A stretch of 60,000 nt of DNA from Cryptomeria japonica (GCF_030272615.1 NC_081408.1:767039330-767099329); one strand, 5' to 3'; positions 37,334-50,167 are shown, numbered from the stretch's first letter. The notes: a model not told the origin generated them from the sequence alone. Made by a program: numbers and translations.

Positions 37334-38977
37334 TGTGTAGGGGAAAAAGCGAGACTAGGTTAACATACCCTAATCCTACCTTTTGACACACATTACGGAA
37401 TACGAAAGAGCCTAGAGATATCGCACAATTGGCTACTTCTTTTGGTGAAAGAGAGAGCCACGGGATATCTATTAGGATTTCTATTCCCTTGTTGAAATTG
37501 TAAGATCAAGTAATGTAAGTTCAAACCCTAATCCCAAAATGCAAGTATGAACTAATAACAAGATTGCAGAATTGAGATTAAACAATGAACAGCTGTAAAT
37601 ACAAGGATGAAGTAAGAATGCAGATGTGTACCCGGAGTCAAAATTGGACTGAAAATGTTCGGGATGGGAGCGCGGGCGCCACTGTCCTGAAAACTACATC
37701 AGAAACTGTTGTTTTGCACTCTGAAAAACTGTCGGAAAGCTGTCTAAAAGCTGTTTGTCCGGAGGACCAGGGCACCCAGCGCCTCTGTCCCAGGGACCAG
37801 GGTGCCCAACGCCCCTGTCCTGGTAGGACCAGAGTGCCTAGCGCCCCTATCCCAGTCTTCTGCTCTGCAATTTGATGCAGAGTGTTGTCTCGACCCGTTC
37901 TCTCCGGATCTGTATCCTGCGGCATCGTCCAAGTCCCGAACCTGCACTTATATCTGAAAAATGGGATGGGTGGCTATATAGGGTTTTGCCTTAGTCAAAC
38001 CCCCGCTTCGGTGATTTCCACCTCCATGAATAGCCAAGTTGTTTTGTAAAATGTATTGTGTGTGTAGACCTAGTGTGTGTGAAAGGTCCTAAAATGCAAG
38101 AAAGCAAACTAGAGCAACCCAGAAAGTAAACCCTAATTGCTTGTAAATGACAATGTAAATGCTCTAAATCAAGATGCAAAGTGATCTAAAGCATGAATAA
38201 ATGATATATTGAAGCTTATGCAAAGACATGAAAACAACATGAAATCATACCCAACCCTCAAGGGAGGAGTACAAGCCAATCTTCAGTCGGTAATCTCCTA
38301 TTGTTCTTCAATGTCTTCCAAGCCCTAAGTGGATGAATGAATTTGATAGATGCTTGATAGAAGGATGTTGAATGTTGTTGAAGTCTTCAAAGATCTGCTC
38401 TTTCGCTGCATATGTGGTTCCTCAAAACAAAAATTGGATCCTTTCAAATGAAGAAAGAGAGCTCTTATGTAGGAAACCCTAGATCGTAAATTCATCTTTT
38501 GGCTGACCTAGAGATTGAATATCCCACCAATTTCTTGGGGTTAAGCTTTATTTTATGATTGGATCGTGCTCCTAAAATTTTGGGAAAAATGTCCGGGACC
38601 ATGTGCACTCTGGGTGCCATGGTCTCGACAACTTTTCACCAAATTTTCAGGGCCGTCGGATATGATGATTTTAGAGAGAATCCCGAAGTTATAAGTGATT
38701 TCGAGATGTTTTGACCCCGAAACCAAGCCCCCAAGTTCGAAATAGGACTTGATTAAGTGGTGTATTGGAGGAATAAAATGAGAAGGGCACGCTTTAGCGA
38801 AAGGGCCCAACTTTATGATGCAAAGGATGACGAAATAAGACCTTAGACCTAATTAATTTGATTAATTAAGTGCTAAAGGAGAAATGCAATGCAAAATGTA
38901 AAATGCACTAAGGCGGGTGCTAAACTAGGTGTGAAATTGTACCACCCTAGCGAGTGCATACAATTTACGACGCTACA
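37334..38977 (-). repeat. Ty3/Tat 3' LTR
   Basis: 1,644 bp. Contains a CpG-rich stretch (about 37650-37880) with repeated ACCAGGGYGCCCARC words. Short ORFs here on both strands are not genes. It reads in plus coordinates from TGTGTAGGGG to CGCTACA. Confidence 0.92.
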
Positions 38978-38995
38978 TTTAGCCCCCACTTTAGC
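38978..38995 (-). other. Polypurine tract of the Ty3/Tat element
   Basis: Minus strand reads AAAGTGGGGGCTAAA immediately before the 3' LTR start, as expected for the plus-strand primer. Confidence 0.75.
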
Positions 38996-39613
38996 GGTCA
39001 TATGAGTACTACGTGCATATGCAAGCTAAAGTACAGAAAAGTAAACATCATTTGAAAAAGGATATATCCATAAGTTGTCGGACGAAGCCCCCAGCGGTAT
39101 CTGCAGTACACAGTTAGGAACTGCACCCTACAAAACACACGTTAGATCACAAAATCACCTAATGCTTACTAAGGAAAGTGATGAAATATATGAGTAGCTA
39201 TATGCCCCCCCCTGTTTCGACTTGCTTATTAGGGAGGTGAAACAGGATAGCATGTTTACTTACGACAAACTGTGTAAGAGAGTATTGATGAGGGGTGTTC
39301 ACTAAATAGGCTTCATCAGAGCACTTTTTGGAACATCCCGAGAGTAGGAGAAGGGAAATACGATTCCAACGCAACAAACGGCTTGAAAATCGCATCTCTC
39401 AAACCCAAGTTATGATAAAATGAATGATAGAGGAAAATTAGGGTTTCAAAAGTGAAGATAAACAAATGAAAGTATATACTTTGAAAGTGACACTTACATT
39501 TGTCACTTTGTTGATTTCAGAATACTATTCAGTGCAGCGGAGCCCACATAGCCATCATCATGCCTTCATGATGACTGGAGCGTCCCACGAGGATCAAGAT
39601 CCTACGCCAGGCC
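38996..39613. other. Spacer between the 3' LTR and the PMD gene
   Basis: No coding content. AGTATATACTT at about 39470 could be a TATA box for the plus-strand PMD gene, about 140 bp before its proposed ATG; this is weak. Confidence 0.35.
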
Positions 39614-39730
39614 ATGATCGACGACGAGCCACTAGATGAGGTGAGTTGACTGAATGTTTGACTTTTGATTTTTCTGTATTTTGACTTTTTTGTGATCGTA
39701 TGCGGGCCCTGAAGGCTGACCGGGGCCCAC

Positions 39731-39900
39731 CCAGGGCGCCATGGTCCCCCCAGGGCGCCATGGTCCCTGACAGGGGCGCCATGGTCCCTGACAGGGGTGC
39801 CATGGTCCCTGACAGGGCGCCATGGTCCCCTCAGGGCGCCATGGTCCCTGACAGGGCACCATGGTCCCCATCAGGGTGCCATGGTCCCCAATCAGGGCTT
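39731..39900 (+). repeat. GC-rich minisatellite in PMD intron 1
   Basis: Eight units of 20-22 bp built on GGCGCCATGGTCCCTGACAG, with the palindromes GGCGCC and CCATGG in most units. It fills nearly half of the proposed first intron. It explains all ORFs on both strands here. Confidence 0.9.
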
Positions 39901-41889
39901 GGCGAGGGGTTTCAGGACTAGCACATGATGTTCGACAGTTTGCATTAGCAATTTTGATGATCGAGTACTGATTACGGTTATGTTTTTGTGTTGCAGGGTC
40001 TCCCGTACATGAGAGAGCATACAGCGGGACATATTCTTCGCAGTTTGCAAGATCAGATTCCGCGATTGACTCGGGCAGAGAGAGACACACTATCTATTGT
40101 GGGATTGTGGTATGTGATCCTCATGCCAGCCATTCGGTTCCATCCTGCGATGCTGATGGCATTGATGGAGTGATGGGATCCTGACACATGCACTTTTCAC
40201 CTTCCAGTAGGAGAGCTGACAGTTACACTCGAGGATGTGTACCGTATACTTCATCTTCCTATCAGAGGAGCGACTGTTACATACGTGACTGATCGGTTAG
40301 CGGAGGATCATCAGAGAGATCAGGTGTATTGCATAGGGAGAGTCATGCCAAGCGAGACGAGAGGTCGCATCATGGTCAGCTGGCTCTTACATCCTACAGG
40401 GGAGGTACCCCTTCTGAGACGCCTTATGATCGCCATCATAGCACTAGCTGTCTGCCCTAATGGGCGAGGGACGCACATGCATGGGGGTCTCACATGGTGT
40501 ATCAGAGCGATGGAGAGACACAGGAGAGTGTATGCTTGGGGTCGGAGTATGCTTGCACATTTCTATCACGACCTTGAGGAGTATGTATTCGGACAGGGGT
40601 TCAGTTTGATGACATGCACACTTTTGCAGGTATGGATTTTAGAGCACTTCACATGCACCAGGCCCGTTGGCTTTCCGCTGAGTACAGTGAGCGAGCGACC
40701 TAGGGTGTTCGCTTATCCACTTACTAGCGAGTGGAGATTTGGAGATTTGTTATATTGGAGAGTGATTTTTGATAGACTGACAGCCGAGGTGACAGTGTGG
40801 AGACCTTACCTACGGATGCACAGATGGGATGGTATGGAGAGACAGTTAGCAGGCCTACAGAGAAACCGCCTACTGCAGGGACGATATTCACACATCATAG
40901 TCCCATTCTACTTTGACCGAGTACGGAGGCAGTTCGGGCTAGAGCAGTGTGTTCCAACCGATGTGCCCATCTATACTCGACACTCACGGGTCCTTCCCGG
41001 ACCTAGAGCAGTAGCGAGACCAACAATAGATGACATCGAGATGATAGACTTAGAGGGATCTGATCAGGATGTAGTCACTGACTACTCTGCAGAACCTGGA
41101 GCATAGCGCAAGTACGTCTCATGGTTTATGAGATCATATCCAGGTCCTATCTTTCCACCAGATCATCCGACAGGCTATCCAGGCCCATGGAGACATGGAG
41201 ACCAAGACGAGGACCAGGGATCCAGGTCAGAGGAGCCAGAGGAGGGAGAGGGTCATGAGGAGGGGGGAGATCCTGATCCACCTACAGGTGATCAGCCCAG
41301 TGCCGAGGAGGAGGAGGAGGAGGATACAGATAGAGAGGAGGACGAGGAAGATGCAGGTGATGATGCAGATGAGGATGAGGATGAGGATGACGAGGAGGAG
41401 GACGAGGAGGAGGATAGAGATGATGAGGAGGAGTCTGATGCAGCTCCCCACCATTCAGGAGACGATACCATAGCTCTGGATCCACCTCTTATTCCCCAAC
41501 AGGGGGAACATGAGGCGATACAGAGACCTATTCCTAGTACCGTCCAGCCTACACCCATCGTGCACAGATTATTTTAGCGAGGGGAGCCTAGCGGTTCCCA
41601 GGCACAGATGCTACCATATCATGATTCCTACTGGCGTGAGGGAGATCCAGGTATAGTAGGTTTATATTGATTGATTAATGTTTTGATGATATAGAATGGT
41701 ACTAACAAAAATATGTTCTACTGCTACAGCTAATGTGCAGGAGTGGCATTCCTTGATTCAACAGGCAATGACAGACATTTCCATGATAGCACAGATCCCC
41801 AGTTCCTCATAGATTGCCTATAGGCCTCAGGAGAACGTGGGTCGGCATGAGGATTTGTTTTCCCCATTCCGAGTACAGGTAGATATATG

Positions 41890-41970
41890 GAGGGAGAGAG
41901 AGAGAGTCCTATCAGAGGACCTCCAGTAGGTGCGGCAGAGAGAGAGAGTCCTATCAGAGGACCTCCAGCA
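41890..41970 (+). repeat. Tandem duplication in PMD exon 3
   Basis: About 40 bp encoding RERERVLSEDLQ occurs twice in a row (from about 41896 and 41938), keeping the frame. The first copy ends in TAG where the second has CAG. Confidence 0.8.
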
Positions 41971-42172
41971 GGCGTGGCGAGATCTAGCAGCGGCTCAGGC
42001 CGAGGCTACCACCTATCGCGTGATCCTTATGGATAGGGATCGTAGGAGTTCCTCTCGGAGTCACTCACGGTCTGTATCGCGCTACACACCCATGGGTCCA
42101 CCTTCACGGCCAGATCAGGAGGGAGCATCCAGTCGACACTCTCCAGCCACTAGCCCTAGGGATAGGAGATGA

Positions 42173-42779
42173 TTTTATGATGTAAAAGAGAGGTCACATT
42201 TTGGATATACAGTGACCTATGTTTGTATACAATCCACACACATATATATATGTATATATACATGCTTCTCTTTTGTCTCAAATGTGTTATCTTTAATGCT
42301 TAAAACAATATATATTTTGTTTTGATTAAATCTAATACATTTGGTAAATGTACATGTATGTTTAGAATTTAATTTCCATGTGATTGATTTCTCAATGCTC
42401 CATGATTAAATTGATACATGTGTGACTTAATTAAAATATTTAATCAAGTACTACATTGATGATAAGGAAGAAATATGCATTAAGTCTAAGAATCATATAA
42501 CTAATGTGATTTAATTTTGAACTTAAACACGACATGATACGATTCTACTTAACACATAAAGACACTGTATAATATGCTAGCATAATGGAAATGTAAATCT
42601 TTTACAATTTACATAAATGAATTCAAGACAAATCATAAAGTAAGAAGACATGCTTGTCAGGAACGAAGCAATATAGATTAAACACTATAACATTTAATTC
42701 TATTTTGCTTTAATTAAGAGATACTAACATATTATCCAATGTTGAAGAATTGAAAAGAAGATAGATGAAGAATGAAGAA
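42173..42779. other. AT-rich spacer between PMD gene and pol
   Basis: Converging 3' ends of the PMD gene (+) and pol (-) are separated by about 600 bp of AT-rich DNA with a CACACATATATATATGTATATA microsatellite at 42237-42262. No gene. Confidence 0.6.
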
Positions 42780-45700
42780 TTAAGCATAATATATACGCAA
42801 GTGCATAGCATTGATAGGTTCTTTAAGAGGCATACCATCTACATCGGCTATTTTGTAAGCACCTGATCCATAATCCTCAATAACGATATATGGTCCAAGC
42901 CAATTAGGACTAAATTTTCCCTTTTTTGCAGGTAAGGCATTCATATTACGCTGATTCTCATAAAGGACTAAGTCACCTACTGAGAAGGAACGTTGAATGA
43001 CCTTATCATTATAGCTTCGTTGTAGAGTTTTGTGATACGCTTGAATATACTCAAGAGCGTTTATACGCTGTTCATCAAGCATCTCAAGCTATTGAAGTCA
43101 TTGTTCTCTATAAGAGTCATCATCTACTATACCTTTGAGAGAAACCCTAAGTGATGGAATCTCTAACTCTAAGGGCATAATAGCGTCAGCACCATAAACG
43201 AGATTATAAGGAGTAGTTCCCGTAGCAATTCATACACTCGTTTGGTAGGCCCAAAGAGCATAGATTAGCTGGTTACTCCAACCCTTACCATGCTTATTCA
43301 CGGTTTTGCGAAGAATTTGTTCAATTATCTTATTGGATGATTCGGCTTGACCATTTGACTGAGGATAGTATGGTGTAGAAAATCGATGTTTGATATGATA
43401 CTTCTCGAGGAATTTCTTCACATCCTTGTTCTTAAACGATGTCCCATTATCTGAGATAATAGTGGAAGGTATCTCGAATCGAGAAATAATGTTTTCTAGA
43501 AGAAATTGACAAATCACTTCAGCAGTAGTAGAGCGAAGGGGAATAGCTTCTACCCACTTCGTAAAGTAATCTGTTGTGGTTATAATGAAGGTGTGTCCTT
43601 GAGATGAAGGAGGAGATATTTTTCCAATAAGATCCAAACCCCATGCAGAGAAAGGCCAAGAAGCTACTTGAGAATGGAGTTCTTGGGCAGAAGCATGAAT
43701 CAGATTATTGTGTTGTTGACATTGATGACATTTCTTAACAAATGAAAAGGAATCCTTCTGCATATTTTGCCAATAGTATCCCATACGAAGCAATCTATGA
43801 ACCAAGGATTTGCCTCCAAAATGCCCCCCACAGGCACATGAATGTGCCTCTTCAAGAGTAATGGGGATTTTCGATTTGTTAAGACAACGAAGGAGAAGAC
43901 CATCATAACCCCTTCGGTAAAGGACATTAGAAAGGATGATATACCTAGCAGACAGCTTGTGGATTCTAGCCCTAGTGTTCCTATTAGCGGAATCAGGAAA
44001 GGTACCATCGGTCAAATATCTTACGATATGCGAGTGCCATTCATCTGAGTCTATAAAATCACAACATGTTACCAAGCTAGAATCATCTACAATAGCTAGA
44101 GAAATAAGGTTGTGAATAACAAATTTAAGATCGACCACAGGGTCCTCTAAATATACAAGAGAAGCCACACATGCCATTGCATCCACATGTCGATTATCTT
44201 TTCGAGGAACGGGTTCCATGGTATAAGAATCAAATTTTTGTAATAAAGAGATAGCAAGGTCTTTATATTGTGATAATTTGTCTTGTTTTGCTTGATACAT
44301 TCCTGTTACTTGTCTTATAATCAATTGCGAATCTCCATAGATATGTATGTGTTTTATATTCAGAGCTAAGGCTGCTTTTATTCCCGCTATAAGAGCCTCA
44401 TACTCAGCAATGTTATTGGTACACAGGAAATTTAGATGATATGATAAAGGAATAGGTTTCTTTGTAGGAGAAATCAGAACAACCCCTGCCCCCGATCCCA
44501 TACGACACTTAGAGCCATCAAAGTATAACTCCCAAGTTTCATCTTTCTCTATAGAAAGAATGAAGTTATCAGGAAAAGACTCAGGGTTAGGGAAGGAGAA
44601 AGGTGAAGGGGCCTCAACTAAGTGATCGGTCAATGCTTGTCCTTTAATTGCTCTTTGTGAAACAAATTTAAGGTCAAATTCAGTTAACATCATAACCCAC
44701 TTAGCTAGACGTCTTGATAAATCAGTTTTAGAGAAAAGATGCTTCAAAGGATCAAATTTTACCATGACATGGACTTCTGAATTTAAAAGATAATGTCTCA
44801 ATTTCTGAGTCGCAAACACCAAGGCCAAGCATTGTCTTTCTATCATAGAATATCAGGTCTCATAATCAAGTAAGGTATGGCTTATCTAATAAACCGGACA
44901 TTCCTTACCATCTTTATCATGTTGTGCTAACAATGCTGCGAGAGCATGAGAGGAAGCAGCTGTATACAAAAGGAAGGGTTTAGAAGGTTCGGCAGGTTGA
45001 AGAATAGGAGGACTAGCCAAATACACTTTTAAATCTTCAAATGCTTGCTGACAATCCTCATTCCATTGAAAAGTGATATCCTTTTTAAGAAGTTGAGTAA
45101 AAGGAAAGGTATGATCTGCAAGCTGAGACACGAACCTACGAATAGCTTGAATGTTTCCTTGTAAGCTTTTAAGTTGAGACACATTTCTAGGAGGTGGCAT
45201 ATTAACAATAGCATCTATTTTCTTAGTATCCACCTCAATCCCACGATGCAAAACTATGAACCCTAATAGTTTTCCACTATCCACACCAAAAACACATTTT
45301 CGGGGATTCAAGCGCATGTGATATTTACGAATTCTTTCAAAGATTTGACGAAGGATTTTAACATGATCCATGCGAAGAAAGGATTTGGCCAAAATATCAT
45401 CAACATAATCCTCTAAAATCTTATGCATATAATCATGAAAGATAAGGGTCATCGCTCGTTGATAAGTTGCACCGGCATTTTTAAGTCCAAAAGGCATCAT
45501 TATCCAACAAAACATACCCCAAGGAGTGGTGAAAGCGGTTTTGAATTGATCTTGAGGGTTAATGAAAATTTGATTGTATCCTGAAAAACCATCCATGAAG
45601 GATAACAAGGCATGTCCTGCCGTAGAATCAACTATCATGTCAATGTTTGGAAGAGGGAAATCATCTTTTAAAGAAGCCTTATTTAGATCCCGAAAGTCAG

Positions 45701-48359
45701 TACACATTCTTATTTTGTTGTCTGGTTTAGCCATAGCGAAAATATTTGAAATCCATGGGGAATAGTCAATAGGGCGGATAAATCCAACCTCCAATAATTT
45801 TTCAATCTCAGCCTTAACAAGCAGAGCCACCTTAGGATTCATTTTTTGAATCTTTTGTTTCATGGGCTTAGCATCGGGAACTAAGACAATATTATGAGTA
45901 ACAATCTTAGGATCTATACCAGGCATGTCAGAGTATGTCCAAGCAAAGACCTCAGGGAATTCATGCAATAGTTCTTCATATTGTTTATGTTCCTCTTCAT
46001 CCAAACATTTCCCAATTTTAATAACTTTCTCTTTATTGCAAGGATCCATCTTAACATCAGTGGTGTCATTTATGAGAAGATTACTTTGTTGAGGAGTATC
46101 CTTTAACTGAGGGAATTCTTTCACAATCTCATTGTTATCAATCTCTTTTCCAAAATAGGCTTCAGTGTTCAAACAATAAGGGAGTCCCCTATTGTGATGA
46201 TAGCGAGGAAGAGTGTCATAGGCTCCCAAGAACTCAGCTAAAGCATCGTCGGTAGGGAAGATATCCAAAGCACAATCACCCGAAGGATCCTCATCAATAT
46301 ATTCAGGGTGTTGCATTGATAAAGATGTAGAGATAGCATTAACACTAATGCATGGTCTTTTAGAAGCTTTAGTACGTCTGCAGGGATTATAGCCAAGTCC
46401 AAAGGCATAATTGTGAAAATTAGTCTCTAGAGGAACTCTTATCCCTTGTTCATGAGCACCACAACCTTTTCCATGATACCCATGCTTAGCAAAAATGTGA
46501 AAACCATGACCATAACGATTAGCCATTTCAGGAAGAGAAGGTGGTTTTTCATAAGACAAAGAATCAAACTCTTCATAATTAGAGGTGTGAGGAGAAGAAG
46601 TTTGAGAAGCGGCCACAAAATTATTACTCATAGATTCAGATAAGGTTGATTGATTTTTAGTTTCTGCTTTCTTTTCAACTTTATGATTTTCAGCTTCTTC
46701 CTTCTTTTCAACTTTAAGTTCTCTAGAAGGAACCTTATATTCACCTACAAAGGTAGGGTTAAAATCAAGAGATCCCCAATCATCCTCTGTGAGAACCTTC
46801 TCAGGATCAAAACCCTTCTTATGTGTAGTTTCAAGTCGAGAAGGATCTTCTTCAGGAGTTCCAAACTCATCCAAAGAATTTTGATCATCGGAGAGTGAGG
46901 ACTCATCGATAGGTTTCTTGTTTAAAGAGTCATCACTAGATGAGGATGGCTTAGAAGAATCTCCTTTAGAATTAGATGTTTGTAGACAAGCTTGAAAATT
47001 AGTATCACCTATCAAAGTATATGTCTTATTGTTATAAATGAATTTAACTTGTCTATGCAATGTAGAGGGGACAGCTTGCATGCTGTGAATCCAAGGCCTC
47101 CCTAATAATAAGTTATATGTTAAATTTCCTGGCATAACATGGATAGGAGTAGGCAAAGTAATAGGTCCTACTGTGAGAGGTAAGGTGATGATACCTAATG
47201 AAGTCTTAGCCACATTGTCAAAGCCACGAATGGGATGAGAGTCAGGCTCAATAAGAGACGTATCCACATTCATCTTATGCAATAGATTAATACTACACAC
47301 ATTAAGGCCAGAGCCATTATCTACTAGTGTTCGTCTTATAGAAATGTCTTTCATGATAACCACAATCATCAAGGGATCATATTGTTGTTGAATTTCACTA
47401 GTAGGCAACCCATCTTGGGTAAACACAATTTGAGCTTTAGGATTCATCACAGAGTTAACCAAAGATGCTATATTACTAGATGTATTCGGTGGAGGAACAT
47501 TTAAATCTTTCAAGGTAGCTTGTAGCATTCCATGATGAGCGGAAGAAGTTTGAATCAAATCCCAAAGGGATATCTTAGCAGGGGTAGCTTTAAGTTGTTC
47601 TATGAGATCATATTCCTTACCCATAACTTGCGAAATACGGGGAGCTTGAGGAAGGACTGGTTGAGGATTAGGAAGAGAAACTGGAATAACAGGAGGAGGA
47701 TTAGGTTGCCTATTATTTCTGGTATGATAAGTATGGGCAACCGCATGATAACTCTCTCTAGTTATCTGCTTAGCATAATTGTAAGGACTTATAGGTTTTC
47801 TTCCTTGCACGGTGATGATTGGTTTATTCGGAGTACGAAAGGAATCATGATCATACCTTCCTTGGATAGTAAGGAGAGGTGATTTAGGAACTTGAAAGGT
47901 GGGAGAAGGATAAGCACCTTGGACTTCAAAGAGAGGCTTATTATGTTCATTCAAGTTTATCATGTTAACCAATTTAGAGGTCTTGTTCTTGTTTAAAGAT
48001 TTCGATAAAGCCATAAAGTCATCAAGAGCATCATCCAACAAAGCATGATCATATCGGTTAAAAGGTTTGTCTTTTGATTCAAAAGGAGACATCTCCTCAT
48101 AGAGGGGATTATTGAAAACAACCATGTTACTAGTTTCAGGGGAAGAGTTGATAGGAATGTATCCTTGAGAGGAATCATTCGACTTATCTTTCTCATCACA
48201 CCTAAATGGCATAGTAACAAGGTTTATGAGTTTTTGGTAAAATGAAGGTTTGGCATCTTTAGGGTTCAAAAACTCATCTAAAGCTTCATCTAATTCATCT
48301 TGGCTATACTCAAAATAATCATCGAAAGCATGAACATTTTGCAAATAAAAATCTGACAT
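42780..48359 (-). pseudogene. pol: Ty3/Tat polyprotein: protease, RT, two RNases H, integrase
   Basis: One minus-strand frame of about 1,860 codons. Order: an unusual N-terminal region of about 300 residues with no gag domain or zinc knuckle; aspartic protease TLVDNGSGLNVC (near 47315); a G-patch-like motif GYHGKGCGAHEQGI (near 46440-46480); reverse transcriptase with FSGYNQI and YVDD (near 45405); RNase H; a second RNase H with ELYFDGSKCRMGSGAG (near 44510) and NIAEYEALIAG; integrase with HX..HX..CQQC-type zinc finger (near 43720-43860), WVEAIPLRS, ISDNGTSF and a C-terminal NWLGPYIV part (near 42890). Five in-frame stops: TAG and TGA at 44846-44888, TGA at 43230, TGA and TAG near 43084-43098. 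All can be derived by single transitions from Arg, Gln or Trp codons. Confidence 0.92.
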
Positions 48360-48500
48360 TTTGAAAAGATTGCATAAAATTTAAACACACAATGCAAAGA
48401 AACACACTTTTTTTTTTTTTCTTTTTAATGAAAATGAAATGAAAACACACTAAATCTAGATCTAGATCTAGCAAATGCAATGCAAGAGAAAGCAATGATA

Positions 48501-48520
48501 GATTCACGTCGGGTTCACCA
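48501..48520 (-). other. Primer-binding site of the Ty3/Tat element
   Basis: Three bases inside the 5' LTR the minus strand reads TGGTGAACCCGACGTGAATC, in the position and with the TGG start of a tRNA primer site. I did not match it to a specific tRNA. Confidence 0.65.
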
Positions 48521-48523
48521 AAA

Positions 48524-50167
48524 TGTGTAGGGGAAAAAGCGAGACTAGGTTAACATACCCTAATCCTACCTTTTGACACACATTACGGAATACGAAAGAG
48601 CCTAGAGATATCGCACAATTGGCTACTTCTTTTGGTGAAAGAGAGAGCCACGAGATATCTATTAGGATTTCTATTCCCTTGTTGAAATTGTAAGATCAAG
48701 TAATGTAAGTTCAAACCCTAATCCCAAAATGCAAGTATGAACTAATAACAAAATTGCAGAATTGAGATTAAACAATGAACAGTTGTAAATACAAGGATGA
48801 AGTAAGAATGCAAATGTGTACCCGGAGTCAAAATCGGACTGAAAATGTTCGGGATGGGAGCGCGGGCGCCACTGTCCTGAAAACTGCACCGGAAACTGTC
48901 ATTTTGCACTCTAAAACACTATCGGAAAGCTGTCTGAAAGCTGTCTGTCTGGAGGACCAGGGCGCCCAACACCTCTGTCCCAGGGACCAGGGTGCCCAGC
49001 ACCCCTGTCCTGGTAGGACCAGGGCACCCAGCACCCCTGTCCCAGTCTTCTGCTTTGCAATTTGATGCAGAGTGCTGTCTCGACCTGTTCTCTCCGGATC
49101 TGTATCCTGCGGCATCGTCCGAGTCCCGAACCTGCACTTATATCTGAAAAATGGGATGGGCGGCTATATAGGGTTTTGCCTTAGTCAAACCCCCACTTCA
49201 GTGATTTCCACCTCCACGAATAGCCAAGTTGTTTTGTAAAATGTATTGTGTGTGCAGACCTAGTGTGTGTGCAAGGTCCTAAAATGCAAGAAAGCAAACT
49301 AGAGCAACCCAGAAAGTAAACCCTAATTGCTTGTAAATGACAATGTAAATGCTCTAAAACAAGATGCAAAGTGATCTAAAGCATGAATAAATGATATATT
49401 GAAGCTTATGCAAAGACATGAAAACAACATGAAATCATACCCAACCCTCAAGGGAGGAGTACAAGCCAATCTTCAGTCGGTAATCTCCTATTGTTCTTCA
49501 ATGTCTTCCAAGCCCTAAGTGGATGAATGAATTTGATAGATGCTTGATAGAAGGATGTTGAATGTTGTTGAAGTCTTCAAAGATCTGCTCTTTCGCTGCA
49601 TATGTGGTTCCTCAAAACAAAAATCGGATCCTTTCAAATGAAGAAAGAGAGCTCTTATGTAGGAAACCCTAGATCGTAAATTCATCTTTTGGTCGACCTA
49701 GAGATTGAATATCCTACAAATTTCTTGGGGTTAAGCTTTATTTTATGATTGGATTGTGCTCCTAAAATTTCGGGAAAAATGTCCGGGACCATGTGCACTC
49801 CGGGTGCCATGGTCCTGACAACTTTTCACCAAATTTTCAGGGCCGTCGGATATGATGATTTTAGAGAGAATCCCAAAGTTACAGGTGATTTCGAGATGTT
49901 TTGACCCCGAAACCAAGCCCCCAAGTTCGAAATAGGACTTGATTAAGTGGTGGATTGGAGGAATAAAATGCGAAGGGCACGATTTAGCGAAAGGGCCCAA
50001 CTTTATGATGCAAAGGATGACGAAATAAGACCTTAGACCTAATTAATTTGATTAATTAAGTGCTAAAGGAGAAATGCAATGCAAAATGTAAAATCCACTA
50101 AGGCGGGTGCTAAACTAGGTGTGAAATTGTACCACCCTAGTGAGTGCGTACAATTTACGATGCTACA
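48524..50167 (-). repeat. Ty3/Tat 5' LTR
   Basis: 1,644 bp, aligned end to end with 37334-38977 without indels. It holds the promoter for the minus-strand transcript; no TATA box was pinned down. Confidence 0.92.

Larger units (their letters stand above)
39614..42172 (+). pseudogene. Spliced plant mobile domain (PMD) gene, antisense to pol
   Basis: Three exons: 39614-39640 (MIDDEPLDE), 39997-41650 and 41730-42172, with GT-AG introns (GTGAGT..TTGCAG and GTATAG..CTACAG). Both junctions keep one frame; an in-frame TGA at 39572 precedes the ATG. The protein would be about 710 residues. The PMD is in exon 2: WDPDTCTFHLPVGE near 40174, then LEDVYRILHLP, and a helical part to about 40670. An acidic tract of about 50 Glu/Asp residues follows (41290-41440), then a C-terminal coiled region and an Arg/Ser-rich tail (near 42050). 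Stops: TGA 40171, TAG 41104, TAG 41575 and two TAG in exon 3. PMD proteins are known from plant transposons and from the host silencing factors MAIN and MAIL1. Confidence 0.75.
37334..50167 (-). mobile_element. Complete Ty3/Tat-type LTR retrotransposon
   Basis: A 12,834-bp element with two 1,644-bp LTRs (TGTGTAGG to GCTACA) and a perfect TTTTA duplication. On the minus strand: 5' LTR, primer site, a protease-RT-RNaseH-second RNaseH-integrase ORF (48359-42780), a 3.8 kb region holding a PMD gene on the opposite strand, a polypurine tract and the 3' LTR. RNase H order and the DNGS protease fit the Tat lineage. I count about 58 differences between the LTRs (about 3.5 percent), with no indels, which makes it the youngest datable insertion here. 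A gag domain and knuckles are not visible. Confidence 0.93.

Noticed and set aside
37585-37947. Overlapping ORFs of 60-100 codons, repeated at 48775-49137
   Set aside because: They lie in the two LTR copies at the same offset, on both strands, in a CpG-rich stretch. No protein features.
41227-41558. Long serine- or proline-rich minus-strand frames
   Set aside because: They are the complement of the GAG/GAT repeats that encode the acidic tract of the plus-strand PMD gene.
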